Source of the DNA: Phytophthora quininea
Taxonomy: Eukaryota; Oomycota; Peronosporomycetes; Peronosporales; Peronosporaceae
NCBI GenBank assembly: GCA_011947345.1
Contig: JAAVTG010000199.1
Location: 1 to 64,000, forward strand
Reading direction: 5' to 3'
Length of the DNA: 64,000 bases
Position 1 is the stretch's first letter; each line of letters opens with the position of its first letter. The notes beneath the pieces were generated by a model that worked only from the letters and a program-made list of their open reading frames with translations, was not told where the DNA came from and ran no database searches. The translations under genes and the position numbers were made by a program. Shown here in pieces: positions 34,118 through 44,901 of the stretch.

Positions 34118-35601
34118 TCAATTGAAGATGTGGCGAGCCACGACGTAGCTGGACAGCAGCATGAACAGACCGACACCATATACAATCATTCGAGCGATGA
34201 GCCGGCATGCTGCTACGTCGGCAGACTGCAATTCACCGTGTTGAACTTGGCGCTGAGCCAACACCGCTGCCATCTCGCGAGCTTGACGTTCGGCTGGGTC
34301 TCGCTGCTCGGCTTCCGTTCCAGCTTGAATGTGTCGTCGACGAAGTGCCTCTCGTAAAGGCTGCTCGTGCCACTCAGGAAGCATCACCGGTGTTGGTGCT
34401 TTCTCTTCCTCAGCGTCATCGTCCTTTTCTTCGTCTTCAGCATTGCCGAACGCGTGGCCCACGACTCCTATCTCCGTAGCAGGCATGTTCTGTTCGTCGT
34501 CGGTCGGTTCCGGCACCACTAAACTAGCAACGTAGTCGGCCTCCTCGCGCTGACGCTGCGATTCCGCACGCTCCTTCTCTTCTTCGTCGGCAGCGATGAC
34601 ATCCAGCACGCGCTGAATTTCGCTGAGCATCGACGGGTCGACGCCCATTTTCAGAAGCACCTTCTTTTCGATGCGCGCCGACCGGAAGCCGCTGTTTCTT
34701 TCCGCCGAAGATGACACCGATGCGCGACGGCGGTGACCACCTGGCTGCACCGGGGACGGGATCGGTGCATCTTCAGAGGGTTGGTCCCCAAACATGTCCG
34801 TCATCGGTGTGCCCGGCGCTTCGGAGAACATGGACTCGGTGTCGAAGCTCCAGCGCGACGTATCCGCCACCGAGGACGTCGGCGAGTACGAGCGTTTCTC
34901 GGCAGCTTCTGGTTCTGTTGCTTCAGTCGCTTCCGCCTCTCGATCATGCTGCCGCTCCTGTTTGACCTGGGCTTGTTCTCGCCGTCTCTCCTCGCTCTCT
35001 AGCGCATGGAGCAGGTTCGTCGCCAACTCTGCCAGGAAGATGGAGGCCTCGGGCGACGCCGCCATCTCTATAGCGCTGGTGACACACTCTTCCGTGCTGG
35101 AGATGACACGTCGTCCGTCGTCGCTGGCGAAAAAGTCTACGACCGACTGCAGCGTCTGGAAGAGCTGCTGCGTGGCCGCCTTGGTCTCGGGTGTGTTGAG
35201 TGCCTGCGCCACCTTGGCCACCGTCGCCACGCCGTTGAGCACCACGTCCCGACCGCTGCGGGAGCTGGCAGCGCGCACAAAGTCCTGCTGCAGTTGCCTG
35301 GTACTGGCACCCAGCCGCTGGCCGCGCTCGGCACCGAACACGCCCAGCGCATTGCTCAGCGCCGTGGCCAGCAGCCGCGTGAGGTCCCTGGCGCGCTGCG
35401 GCGTCATCGTCTTGAGGCGGCCCCAGAGCAGCACGCTCAGCACGGCCGGATTGGCGGCCGACTCGGCCAGCCGCGCCGCCACGGGGTTCACCACTGACTC
35501 GTCCACCTTGGTCGTCGCCCACCTGCAGGCAGAGAGTGTTAGAAGCATTCTTCCTTTGCATGTGGAGCACGCTTGTCGTACCGGACCGCGTCCACGATCA
35601 T
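34118..35601 (-). CDS. Hypothetical tail-anchored coiled-coil protein
   Basis: A 20-nt first exon (35582-35601, MIVDAVR) joins exon 2 (34118-35522) through a canonical intron. The N-terminal third is helical and Ala/Leu-rich (VDFFASDDGRRVISSTEECV, LAELATNLLHALESEERR). The middle is acidic and Ser-rich. A Glu/Arg coiled coil follows (ADEEEKERAESQRQREEADY), and the protein ends in one hydrophobic helix, RMIVYGVGLFMLLSSYVVAR, nine codons or fewer from the stop. That fits a tail anchor in ER or mitochondrial outer membrane. Family not recognised. Confidence 0.6.
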
Positions 35602-35795
35602 CTTGGCGAGTGAGAGGCACCGATGAGTAGCAACGGGAAGGCTGGGGGCTGCTTGCCGTCGGAGTCGGGTTGTGACGAGCAGGGTGCTCGTGTGACGTTT
35701 CGATTTTGTGCGACGTTCTTGGGTGGGTGAAAATGGGTGGTCTTTTTAATAAAGACCCGTTAGAGGCCCGGTTTTATTACCAAAGAATTGCCCAC

Positions 35796-36543
35796 ATGGC
35801 GACGCGCGGGGTGAACGGCGCGTCCAGCGGCTCGCTGAACGAGCGCTTCATCAAGTGCGCCGGCTGCAACGTGAACGTGCCCAAGGAGGACATGCTGGCG
35901 CTGGGCCAGTGCACAGTGTGCGGACGGCCCTACGAGGCCAGCGGCGCGGGCCAGTGCGGCGGCGAGGTGCGCACCGTCGCCTTTGGCGCTGCCGACGAGC
36001 AGCAGCAGCAGCAGCAGCCCAGCAAGCCCAAGCGCAAGCGGTGGGCCGTGCTCACGTCCAGGAAGGGCCGTACGTACTACCACAACTCGGAGACGGGCGA
36101 GGACCGCTGGGACAAGCCCGCGGATCTCGAGGCGGACGCCGCGGAGGACGCCTTCGGTAAGCTAACGACGCGCTTGGGACGAAGAATTGCTGCTTGCTGA
36201 CTTTGCTGTGGGTTTTGCTGCTGCTGCAGTGCCGTTCAAGAACGACGCGGTGAAGAAGGCGGTGCTGCGCGAGCAGGCCAAGCTGGAGGCGACCCGGATG
36301 GGCGTGCCCATGCAGCTGGTGGCTGCCAACCAGCACGAGCTGCAGCAGCAGGACGTGGACGACGACCCGTTCACCAAGATGGCTGGACGCGGCAGCGGCG
36401 GCACAGCAGCCAGGGAGACTGCTCCTGCGAGAGAAATCAGTCCCAAGCGAACGCCAGTCCACGAGTCTGTAGAAGGAGCAGAGCTGGACGAGAGAGCGCA
36501 GCACGAGCAGGACAGCGCTGGTGGCTCCTGCGCCGTCATGTAG
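35796..36543 (+). CDS. WW-domain protein with C-terminal CaaX motif
   Basis: Two exons, 35796-36156 and 36230-36543. Start chosen at MATRGVNG, after a run of in-frame open sequence with another ATG at 35733. Paired CxxC motifs (CAGC, CTVC) form a probable zinc ribbon. A Gln run follows, then a WW domain: KRWAVLTSRKGRTYYHNSET through DRWDKPADL, with both tryptophans and the YYHN core. The C-terminus is a charged helix and ends in GGSCAVM. The last four residues are a CaaX box with Met, predicted to be farnesylated, which would tether the WW domain to membrane. Ligand unknown. Confidence 0.7.
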
Positions 36544-36782
36544 ACGACGCCTGGCGGCAGAGTCCGCTTCAACTTGCGGCAATCATTTCAGTTTGAGTAC
36601 CCATTTATATACCCATTTCGCTGCCCATTTCCATTCTACCTAGACCGTGGTGTCGTTACGGTGGCGTCGTGCCTTCCTGGAGCTCTTCCTGCGCGACTAC
36701 ACGTATCGTCAGCAGCATCTCCGTCGCCTCCACCTCCTACCAAGCTTCCCTCCACGCAGCCTTCGTTGCCGCCGCTGCCGCC

Positions 36783-38781
36783 ATGAGCAGCAATGGCTCG
36801 CTACTGCCGGTCATCACCACGGGACTCCCTCGCCCGCCGGCGTCGCTCAACGTGGCTGTAGGATCCTCCGCGGCGGCGCTATCGCCCGCGCCGGCCTCTG
36901 CAGCGGCAGCGTACTCGCCGTACGCACGGAGCCCCGCGCCCAGCGCCCGACGCGCGGCCGTCGAGGGCAAGAGCCTCTTCACGTGCCATCAGTGCGGCGC
37001 GCTGCTCAAATTCCGCTACAACCCCGTGCCCATCGAGGAGAAGATCATGGCGCTGCGCCCAATCAAGTACGAGCACCCGACGGACTGCGAGGCGAGCGCG
37101 GAGGAGACCAAAGAGGACGAGGAGCAGATCCCCCGACTCACGGAAGGAACGGACGCTGGAGTGTCCGAGTCCGAGACGGAGGAAGAGGACGCAGCGCAGA
37201 ACAGGGCATCCCTGAGTCAGCAGCAGCAGAAGAACCCGGCCATTGTGCCGGAGATGGTATGGGAGACCCAGCGTCTTGACAATAGCAATGGCCTCGTGGA
37301 CTCGTGGGTGCCGGCAGAGTTTGATCTGCTGAAGGGCATCGCAGCCTTCACGAGCTGCAATCGCGGAGACATTGGGCAAACTATTGCCGACGTGGTGCCA
37401 GCCAGACTGCTGAATAAGCCGCACTTGTGGCTTTCGAACTGGGAAGTGGACAAGACCCTACCGCAGAGCGACGACGAAGGATGGGTCTATGCGGCGACGC
37501 ACGCTGGTTTTGCCAATTTTGGAGGAATACTGGGACCTGATAATGATGCTGAGACGGAAAGGGCTGAAGAGGATACAGATGAAAAGCAGGAAACCACGCA
37601 GGACCGGCTTGTGCGACGGCGTCGCCTCATTCGAAAGCGGCGCATTGAAGGTAGCGACCTCAGCTGGTTTCAGGAGCTGCTGGACTGCAGGTTTGTAGAA
37701 CCGCGTAGAGCTTCGTGCAAAGCGTGGTCTAACAACTTTTCTTATTGGTTTGATGATTACAGTACGCTCCTACTGAAGAAGAGGCTTCCGACCTGCCACG
37801 ATTGTGAAACAGCGGTGCTCACTCGCCTCACTCAGTAAGTTGGTCGATGGCCGTATCTGGTCATGCCTCTCCACTATCTAACGTGACTTGAATATTAGCG
37901 CTCTGAATGAAATGGAGGATGATCACGCTCAGTATAAGAATTTCTACTCTCAATTCGCTGATGACCAAGCAACTGAGGATGCTGGCGAAGAGGATGACTA
38001 CGATGGTGATGAGTGGCACGACGATCCGGAGCTACGAGCCTTGGAAGAGGAGGAGCGTCGATTAAAGGAAGAGTTAGAGGCCATCGAAGATGAGACGGCC
38101 CAGGTAACAGCAAAGAGGCGTGAACTGTGGTCTACGGGAACGGATCTCGAGCAATTAATTCACGGCACCTTGTCGGAGGGGGCATTTCTGCAACACCTGC
38201 TGGGTTTGAGCCGCGACGAGCGGCAATCAGTAAGTGTATTCGCTGTCCACGCGTCAGACATGCTGCGGCGCCTTCAGCGCTACAACGTTTGCAATGATGT
38301 CTTCCACATCTGGCACGACGGCCTTTTCGGTACGATCAACGGCCTGCGGCTCGGCCGTTTGCCATCGAAGCCGGTGGAGTGGGTGGAGATTAATGCTGCG
38401 CTGGGCCAAGCAGTTTTGTTGCTCGCTACAATTGCGGATCGTGCCAACTTTGAGTTTTCACGTAATCGGCTTGTGCCACGCGGAAGTTTTTCCCGCGTGG
38501 TCAATATGTATGGCAAGGAGTACACCCTGTACAGCGATGGTGGCATGTTCCGCCGTCGTGGCTTCAATCAGGCAATGATCCTCTTCCTCGAGTGTGTGGA
38601 GGACGCTGGACGCCGTGCAATGAAAGAGGAACCTTCGCTGAAGTTCCCGTACAAGGTGGAGCGTGGTAAAATTGGTGGTCTACCAATCTCTCTTGGTAAT
38701 GATGAGCAGTGGACTCGAGCGCTGAAGTACATGCTCACGCACCTCAAGTGGCTGTTGGCTTGGATCTCAAAGCGTTACTGA
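36783..38781 (+). CDS. ATG6: Beclin-1/ATG6 with inserted dysferlin-type region
   Basis: Subunit of the class III PI3-kinase complex that starts autophagy. Exons 36783-37834 and 37899-38781, canonical intron, no frame breaks. Order: Ala/Pro-rich start; Cys pair CHQC (68, 71) in FTCHQCGALLKF, as in Beclin; acidic linker; a segment at about 157-288 resembling DysF domains, with VWETQRL and DSWVPAEF (N part), DEGWVYA (231-237) and the basic strand RLVRRRRLIRKRR (275-287); second Cys pair CHDC (338, 341) matching Beclin's CEEC; coiled coil; then the BARA core, DVFHIWHDGLFGTINGLRLG, PVEWVEINAALGQAVLLL and ALKYMLTHLKWLLAWISKRY. Beclin identity is secure; the DysF call is by motif and needs a profile search. 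Confidence 0.88.
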
Positions 38782-38960
38782 GAGAGACGGATGCAAGGTC
38801 AACGTTTTCATGAATCAAAACAAATCGCAGCTTATCGCGCGCGCTCGAGTGTTGTCAGTCAGTAAATACTACTACTAAAAACATACTTATTCCTCAAAGA
38901 CACGTGAAGAGATTTATAAGCACATCACATGCCAACGTGGCATGATTAGTTGCGGTGCGT

Positions 38961-40264
38961 CTACAAAAGCTGTTGAATGGCCTTGTGAATCGCGTTGGAA
39001 GCGTGCAATAGCTCTTCTTGCGTCGTCAATCGGCCCACTGAGAGACGAAGTGTGCCCTTGGCGTATTCGGGAGCCACGTGCATGGCTGTGAGAACGTGTG
39101 AGATTGTGACGTGTTCGTCTTGCCCCTCGGGTGTCTTCTGCTTGCCTGCATTCTCCTGCTTGTGGCTATGGCATGCCGATCCTGCGCTAGCAAGCACACC
39201 GTCCACTTCAATCACTAAAGTTCACGAGCACATGCAGTGGTTAGCACCACCGAGACCATATCCTGTAGGCATAACATGGATATACTCACAATCCAGCAGA
39301 CATGGCGCGTTGATGTTCTCGAAGCTGATGCTGAGTGTGTTGGGCAACGACAACTCGGGGTGGCCGTTCACCAGGTAGCTGACGTTGGTAAGGCTGCAGT
39401 GTTTTTGGATCTGTTCGAGGAGAAATGCCCTGCTCTCCTGCATGACCACGGCGTACTCGTGCAGGTTCTTCTCCACGAGCGCGCAGGCCTGTCCTAGTGC
39501 GACATCCAACGCCACATTCTCCGTGCCGCCACGACGTCCATTCTCCTGCGAGGCACCGTGGATGATCACATCCACGTCGCTGCCCGCACGGATGTATAGC
39601 GCGCCGATGCCCTTAGGCGCGTACAGCTTGTGCCCAGCAATTGTCAGCAGATCCACGCCAAGATCTTCCACGTTCACACGGACTTTGCCGACAGCCTGGC
39701 TTGCGTCCGTGTGCACGAGGATCGGCAGGGCATTGTCCTGCCCCTGGACAAAGCGGTGCACGGCGGCCGAGATCTCCGCCACGGGCTGCAGCGAGCCCAC
39801 CTCGTTGTTGGCGAGCATCACCGACACGACGCAGGTCTCCGGCTTGAGCGCATCGATGACGTCCTGCACTCGGACGCAGCCAAAGCGGTCCACGGGCAAG
39901 TAGGTCACCTGGAAGCCCTGCGTCTCGAGCCACTTGCAGTCTCCAGCACGGCCACGTGCTCCACGCTGCTGGTGATGATGTGGCTGCGTCCGCTACTGCG
40001 CTTGGCCGCAAGCGCCGATCCCTTGATGGCGTAGTTGATAGACTCGGTGCCTCCGGACAGGAATACAACTTCTTCGGCGCTGCGGGCGCCCAGCATGGAC
40101 GCCACTTGCTCTCGGGCGGCGGCCACCGCCGTCTTGGCCTCCTGGCCCAGCGCGTAGGAGGACGACGCGTTGCCGAAGTGGCCGCCCAGGTACGGCAGCA
40201 GCTTCTGCAGCACGGCCGGCTCCACGGGCGTGGTGGCGTTATAGTCTAGATACACGCGCGGCAT
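38961..40264 (-). CDS. Selenocysteine lyase / cysteine desulfurase (PLP, NifS-like)
   Basis: Class V aminotransferase fold that releases Se or S from (seleno)cysteine. Start MPRVYLDYNATTPVEP (40264). Seen: FLSGGTESINYAI, VHTDASQAVGK, the PLP lysine in TIAGHKLYAPKGIGALY, GGTENV, and the catalytic Cys in LASAGSACHS. A GT-AG intron (39214-39289) splits LLD from LIEVDG. One frame break near 39940 needs one base. The SAGSACHS loop fits the SCLY/group II type, but a purely sequence-based choice between selenocysteine lyase and cysteine desulfurase is not safe. It is divergent from the carrier gene. Confidence 0.8.
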
Positions 40265-40386
40265 GGAAGACGACGACGACTTGCGCTGCCCAACTGGCTG
40301 CACGGGATGTGGAGCTCCAATAACGCTGTCGACGAGCCGCTGATTGGCGGATAATCGTGATTAGATTGGGATAGGCTCATTTCACC

Positions 40387-41676
40387 ATGAGTGAAGCAGG
40401 GGTCAAGGTAAGCGCTCGGTTTGCGGTGGCTGCAGCGGGGAACCCTCGCTGCGCCCGCATCTGCAGATGCTATGACCACGTAGACCACTTGCTGGTGGTT
40501 CATTTGCACTAATGCTCATGCTGTGATGCGATCTGTAGACTTCAGGACAGCTGCCCACACTTTTGGTGCGAAGAAACAAACGTGCGACTCTTGTGCTAAC
40601 ACTAACGCAATGTGACGCTTACTTTGCTGTAACCAGGGAGTGCATCCGCCGGGATGATCGGTCGAGTGTTTTGCCACCCGCTGGACACTGTCAAGGCGCG
40701 GCTCCAAGCCAGCACCACCGCGGGTCACACCATTGGGTCGCAGCTCAAGCTCCGAGCGTTCAGGTGGATTTTCAGATTAGTCGCGTGCATTGCATCTGAC
40801 GATATTGACGCATGCACCAGCTTGCAGCATTTGCGAGGGCTGTACCGTGGACTGGGCGTGAGTATGGTGGGCTCGGCACCGGCGACGTGTCTGTATTTGA
40901 CATCATACGAGGTGTCCAAAGACGCATTGCTCGGCGTCGAGAGCTTCAAGGGGAGCCCGCCCTTGCTGTACCTCGGAGCAGGTATGGCCGCGGAGGCGTT
41001 GAGCTGCGTTCTGTGGGTGCCTATCGATGTAATCAAGGAGCGTATGCAAGTGCAGCGCCAAGCACCAGCCCTGTCGACAAACCCGGGGCGCTCCAAAGTT
41101 TTACTATCGCAACACGCTCGACGCTGTGCAGACGATTGCGCGCACGGAGCGTATCGGAGGTCTGTACAAGGGTTACGCTGCCACGCTGCTCTCGTTTGGT
41201 CCGTTTTCGGCGTTGTATTTCATGTTCTATGAGGAGGGCAAGGCTTTTGCGCAGAAGCGTGTTGGCGTGGAGGAACTGCCCGCGCATTACACGCTAGCAA
41301 GTGCGGCAATGGCGGGTGCCACAGCCTCGTTCCTCACGAACCCTCTGGACCTCATCAAGCTGCGACTTCAAGTACAGCGCGTGTATGCGTCCGAAGGAAG
41401 TCCAGCGGCGTATCGAGGCATTGTCGACGGTCTAACGCAAGTGATCAAGTACGCAAGCTGCATTATTTAATTTTGTTCACGCTCTCCTTTCCGCTCGTTA
41501 AACAGTGCCAGTAGCTAACATTGCTGTTCGCACGGGGTTCACGCAGAACTGAGGGTGTGGTGGCGCTTTACAAGGGTGCGGGTGCGCGCGTCGCTTTCCA
41601 TGCCCCGTCAACAGCTATTACCATGTCGCTTTTCGAGAGCTGTCGCCGCGTCTTTGCTTCTCTCCTCGACGAGTAA
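40387..41676 (+). CDS. Mitochondrial carrier family (SLC25) transporter
   Basis: Inner-membrane carrier with three repeats. Signature PxDxxK motifs: HPLDTVKARLQ, WVPIDVIKERMQ and NPLDLIKLRLQ, each followed by GLYRG, GLYKG and ALYKG. Likely introns are 40408-40636, 40760-40823 and 41449-41546 (canonical ends). A frame break at the T run 41099-41102 needs one base. The junction of the 21-nt first exon with SASAGMIGR is also off by one, so the first exon is uncertain. The substrate cannot be assigned with confidence. Ends MSLFESCRRVFASLLDE. Confidence 0.8.
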
Positions 41677-41853
41677 ATCAAATGTGCAACGGTCGAGTCA
41701 CTTCCTCGCCGGGTGCTTCTGCTCCTTCGTGCCCCTTGCCACTGGTTCTGCATCGTTTGCCATAGCTCTCATCGACTGGATTTGCCGTGGCACTTTTTCC
41801 TCAGCTTCCTTTACCAACACTTCCTTTTAATAGAAACCAACGCTTTCTGTTCG

Positions 41854-44294
41854 TCACCCTTTCCAGCTTCTTCCGGAGGAATCGTCGGGGAATAAGTCGC
41901 TGTTTCCCTTACTTTCACCAAGGGCTCGTTTTTGGATAACACCAAGCAGTCGGGGTTTGGATTTCGCACTATCATACTGAAGTACTTCGGTGTGTTCAAG
42001 AGCGCCTCGCAACTCCATCTTTTCACGCTGGCTCTTAAGGCGGGACTGCTCGAAAGCCTCCTCCTCAGCAGCGATGACATTTTCCCATTCTTCATGTAGG
42101 TCATCCAGATCTTCTTCAGCCTCCTTGGAAATTTGCACTGTATTGTACTCTACAGGGACACCACCACATCCCCCAGCCGCGGCGCCCTTTCCGTTCCAAG
42201 TAGATAGCAGCAGTGGGCAGTCATCGTGAAGACGTAGTTCTAGAACGCACCCCGCCGATATGCCATGCTCCTCCAGCACCATCACATTGGTTTCTTCACC
42301 AATGAGAGTGTCACCCCAAAAGATCTGCTGATCCCAGATAGATAGTTGCTGCTCAGTCAGCTCCTCCATCCAGTATTTAATGTAGTTGACAGTGTGGTGA
42401 GAGTTTACGAAAATCTGCAAGAGGTTTTCTGAGCCAACTTCGCCGGCACTTTTACGTGGCGAAGGCGAGTCTTCGTTGTCCGAATCACTGCTAGCAGCCT
42501 CCTCCAGCTCCAGTGCTACTTTTGGCAGGTTGGCTACTGCCGGCGGTAATTTCAAGAAGATGTGAAAAGACTTCGTTTCCCTCGCTGTATCTTCGCTGAC
42601 AAGCGCTGATGCAAGCGCTTCTTGACAGGTGAAGTCTCCCGCTCTTGCAGCCGGTCAAGCTTGGACTTCTTTCTCGTAGCAGCTCTGGGTGATCGAACAT
42701 CATCGTTGCCACAAGATCCATTCGAACCTGAACGTTGGCGCTTGCGTTGAGTCTTTTCATCTGGTGGTGGTGGGGACAACGAGGACACATCGGCAAACTG
42801 TTGCTCTGATGGTCCTCCCTCCAGCAAATATCCTGCTGCTTTCCCCAGCGGTAGCATCACAGGAACTTCCATCTCAACCGCATTTTCATCGCCCTGTGCA
42901 TCGGAGTAAACGACACGCCTAACGCGTACGTCTGTTCCAGCCTCCTCCCGCTCGCGGCCATACAGCTTCTTGCTCACCCAGCACACGTAGTTATCCAAAC
43001 GCAACTCTTGTCGGTCACAGCACTCGTACGTACAGATGTGTGGAGTGCCATGGCGACGGCACGCGTAAATACCGTCTTCCAAAACTGAAAATTGTCACGA
43101 CACTGAACGCTTTGACACTCGTCCAGTTTAGCGACCTGAAAGCGCGTGTACTGATCGCCTAGATGGATCTCCGACGGATCAAGAAGCACACGTGCAACAG
43201 GGCTATCTGCTTTTTCAGGAACTTGAATATGCCCAGCATCCGCTTCTTGCTTCGCTTTTTTGTTGCAGGCTTCCCATCTTCTGTACCAGCGACTGGATTA
43301 AGACGCTGCTGGTGCTGCAAAGTGACAGCTTGTACCTGATCGAACAACCAGTTCTGGACAAGCCAGTATGCTCGCATGGGACACACCCTCCGATCCAACT
43401 CCGCATCGCCAAATGTGCTCGTGCAGGTTTCATCGCACGCATGGATGTACTTGTGCAACAAACACACATACACTCGACGGCGCGGCGAGCCAGAGCACTC
43501 CAAGTCTCTGTCCATGCTCACAATCTTGCCACAACCTTTGCCTATGCAAGGTTCCCCTGTCTCGAAGCGCAGCTCCGTGGCATGCAAGTCCAGTAACTTG
43601 GCCCACTCTGCAATGCGCGCCATCACATCCATCTTGTGCTTAACTCTGGCCATCCACTCGAGGCTGGCAAAGTCCGTCGACGCCTCCAGCTTCACCTGGT
43701 CCTTCACCACTTTGCCCAGTTGCTGACTTTTGTCGATTTTGGTGTGGCCAGCTTTGCGTCATAAGCAGTCCTCCTGTCCGGGTCGCTGAGCGTCTCGTAG
43801 GCCAGTCGCAGCCTCGCGAACTGCGCCGAGTCTGCCTTCTTCAGCTCCTCCAGTTCGTCCTCTCCAGCGCCATCTTGTTTTGTCTCGCGTTTCCTACTGA
43901 CCCTCTGCTTGTCTGGGTGCAGCAGCAGCGCCAGCTTCCGGAACTGCCGCTTGACATCTTCCGTCGTCACCTGCTGGTCCTTGTCCAGCTCCAGCAGCTC
44001 GTATAGGTCATGCTTCTTCTTCTCCTTCTTCTGTGCAGATCCCTCGACTGCATCGTCCTGGTACGGATTCCAACTCCTGGTCAACTGCTGCAGTCGCGTC
44101 TCCACGGCCTTCCACTCGCCGCTCGTGGTGTCGTGCAGCTGGCTGCGCAGTGTGCGCGCATCCGCCGGCAGGATGGCGCCGCGGCTTTCGAACTGCGCGA
44201 TCTTGGCCAGCAGCGCTTGACGTCGCTGCTTCTCCAGCGTTGACAGCCCCGCCACGGGGTTCCCACCCCGTTCCAGGGACATCCAGATCGGCAC
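41854..44294 (-). CDS. J-domain protein fused to zinc-binding and ubiquitin-like regions (possibly two genes)
   Basis: N-terminal part 43704-44294: a helical start, then a J domain (LYELLELDKDQQVTTEDVKR, LLLHPDKQRV with the HPD triad). Downstream frames continue on the same strand: a Cys/His cluster around CIGKGCGKIV and YVCLLHKYIHACDETC, a second similar cluster YACRRHGTPHICTYECC, then a ubiquitin-like fold near the C-terminus (LSIWDQQIFWGDTLIGEETN, HGISAGCVLELRL). The second part has no ATG where it begins (GTG at 43710), and the J-domain stop sits 4-7 bases away; one added base at TGG joins them. Other breaks: 43211-43215, about 43077 and 42565-42568, all one base short. A fusion is the simpler reading; two tandem genes remain possible. 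Confidence 0.55.
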
Positions 44295-44457
44295 CGGTCA
44301 GAGCAGCAGGAAGGCGCTGTTATACTGGGAATACTCTTTAGTAGAACAGACAAGAGCTTGAAGAGTCGTGGAAAAGTCTCTCTATTAGAACCCTACGGTT
44401 AAAGGCAAGCGATTGCCATTTCGGGAATTGCAAGACCAACGAGGACAAGTCGACTCG

Positions 44458-44901
44458 ATGCGTGCTGCTTTCAAGTGGCTGATGCTGGCGATGGCGGCGC
44501 TGGCTGTGGCGACGGCGGAAGAAAACGTGACCGATTCAGGGAGCGACTCAGCTGCAAGCGACGGCAGCAGCGCGTCGGGTGAGGCTGGCTTTGCCGGCAG
44601 CTTTTGTGGCGACGACATGAGGAACGGCACCAACTTCGGTACGCTCGAGGATAACGGTTGCGGCCATGGCTGCCCGGATATCGCCATCTTCTGTGAAGAT
44701 TCGGGCGAAGTGCACATTCCCGACCCGTCCCGGAATTGCTGTATTCTGCCGTGCAAGACGAAAAAACTCATCATGACGAACACACTGAAAAACGATTTTC
44801 TTTCTGATCCACTCGACCATCATGCATGTCTTGTTATTGACGCAAGTCTTGCTGTTTCCACTGCTACTGAACCTGCGCCTGTAACTTCTTGTCCTCGTTA
44901 A
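44458..44901 (+). CDS. Secreted cysteine-rich protein, unknown
   Basis: Signal peptide MRAAFKWLMLAMAALAVATA followed by a Ser/Ala/Asp-rich spacer and a compact Cys-rich segment (SFCGDDMRNG, NGCGHGCPDIAIFC, NCCILPCKTK). There is no RxLR-EER and no crinkler motif. The frame continues about 45 codons past the Cys cluster, and its last 38 bases lie opposite the coding end of the phosphodiesterase gene, so the true end may be earlier by splicing. Extracellular location is predicted from the signal peptide; function unknown. Confidence 0.55.
   Translation: MRAAFKWLMLAMAALAVATAEENVTDSGSDSAASDGSSASGEAGFAGSFCGDDMRNGTNFGTLEDNGCGHGCPDIAIFCEDSGEVHIPDPSRNCCILPCKTKKLIMTNTLKNDFLSDPLDHHACLVIDASLAVSTATEPAPVTSCPR

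Noticed and set aside
44458..44901. RxLR or crinkler effector
   Set aside because: Neither an RxLR-EER nor an LFLAK motif is present after the signal peptide.
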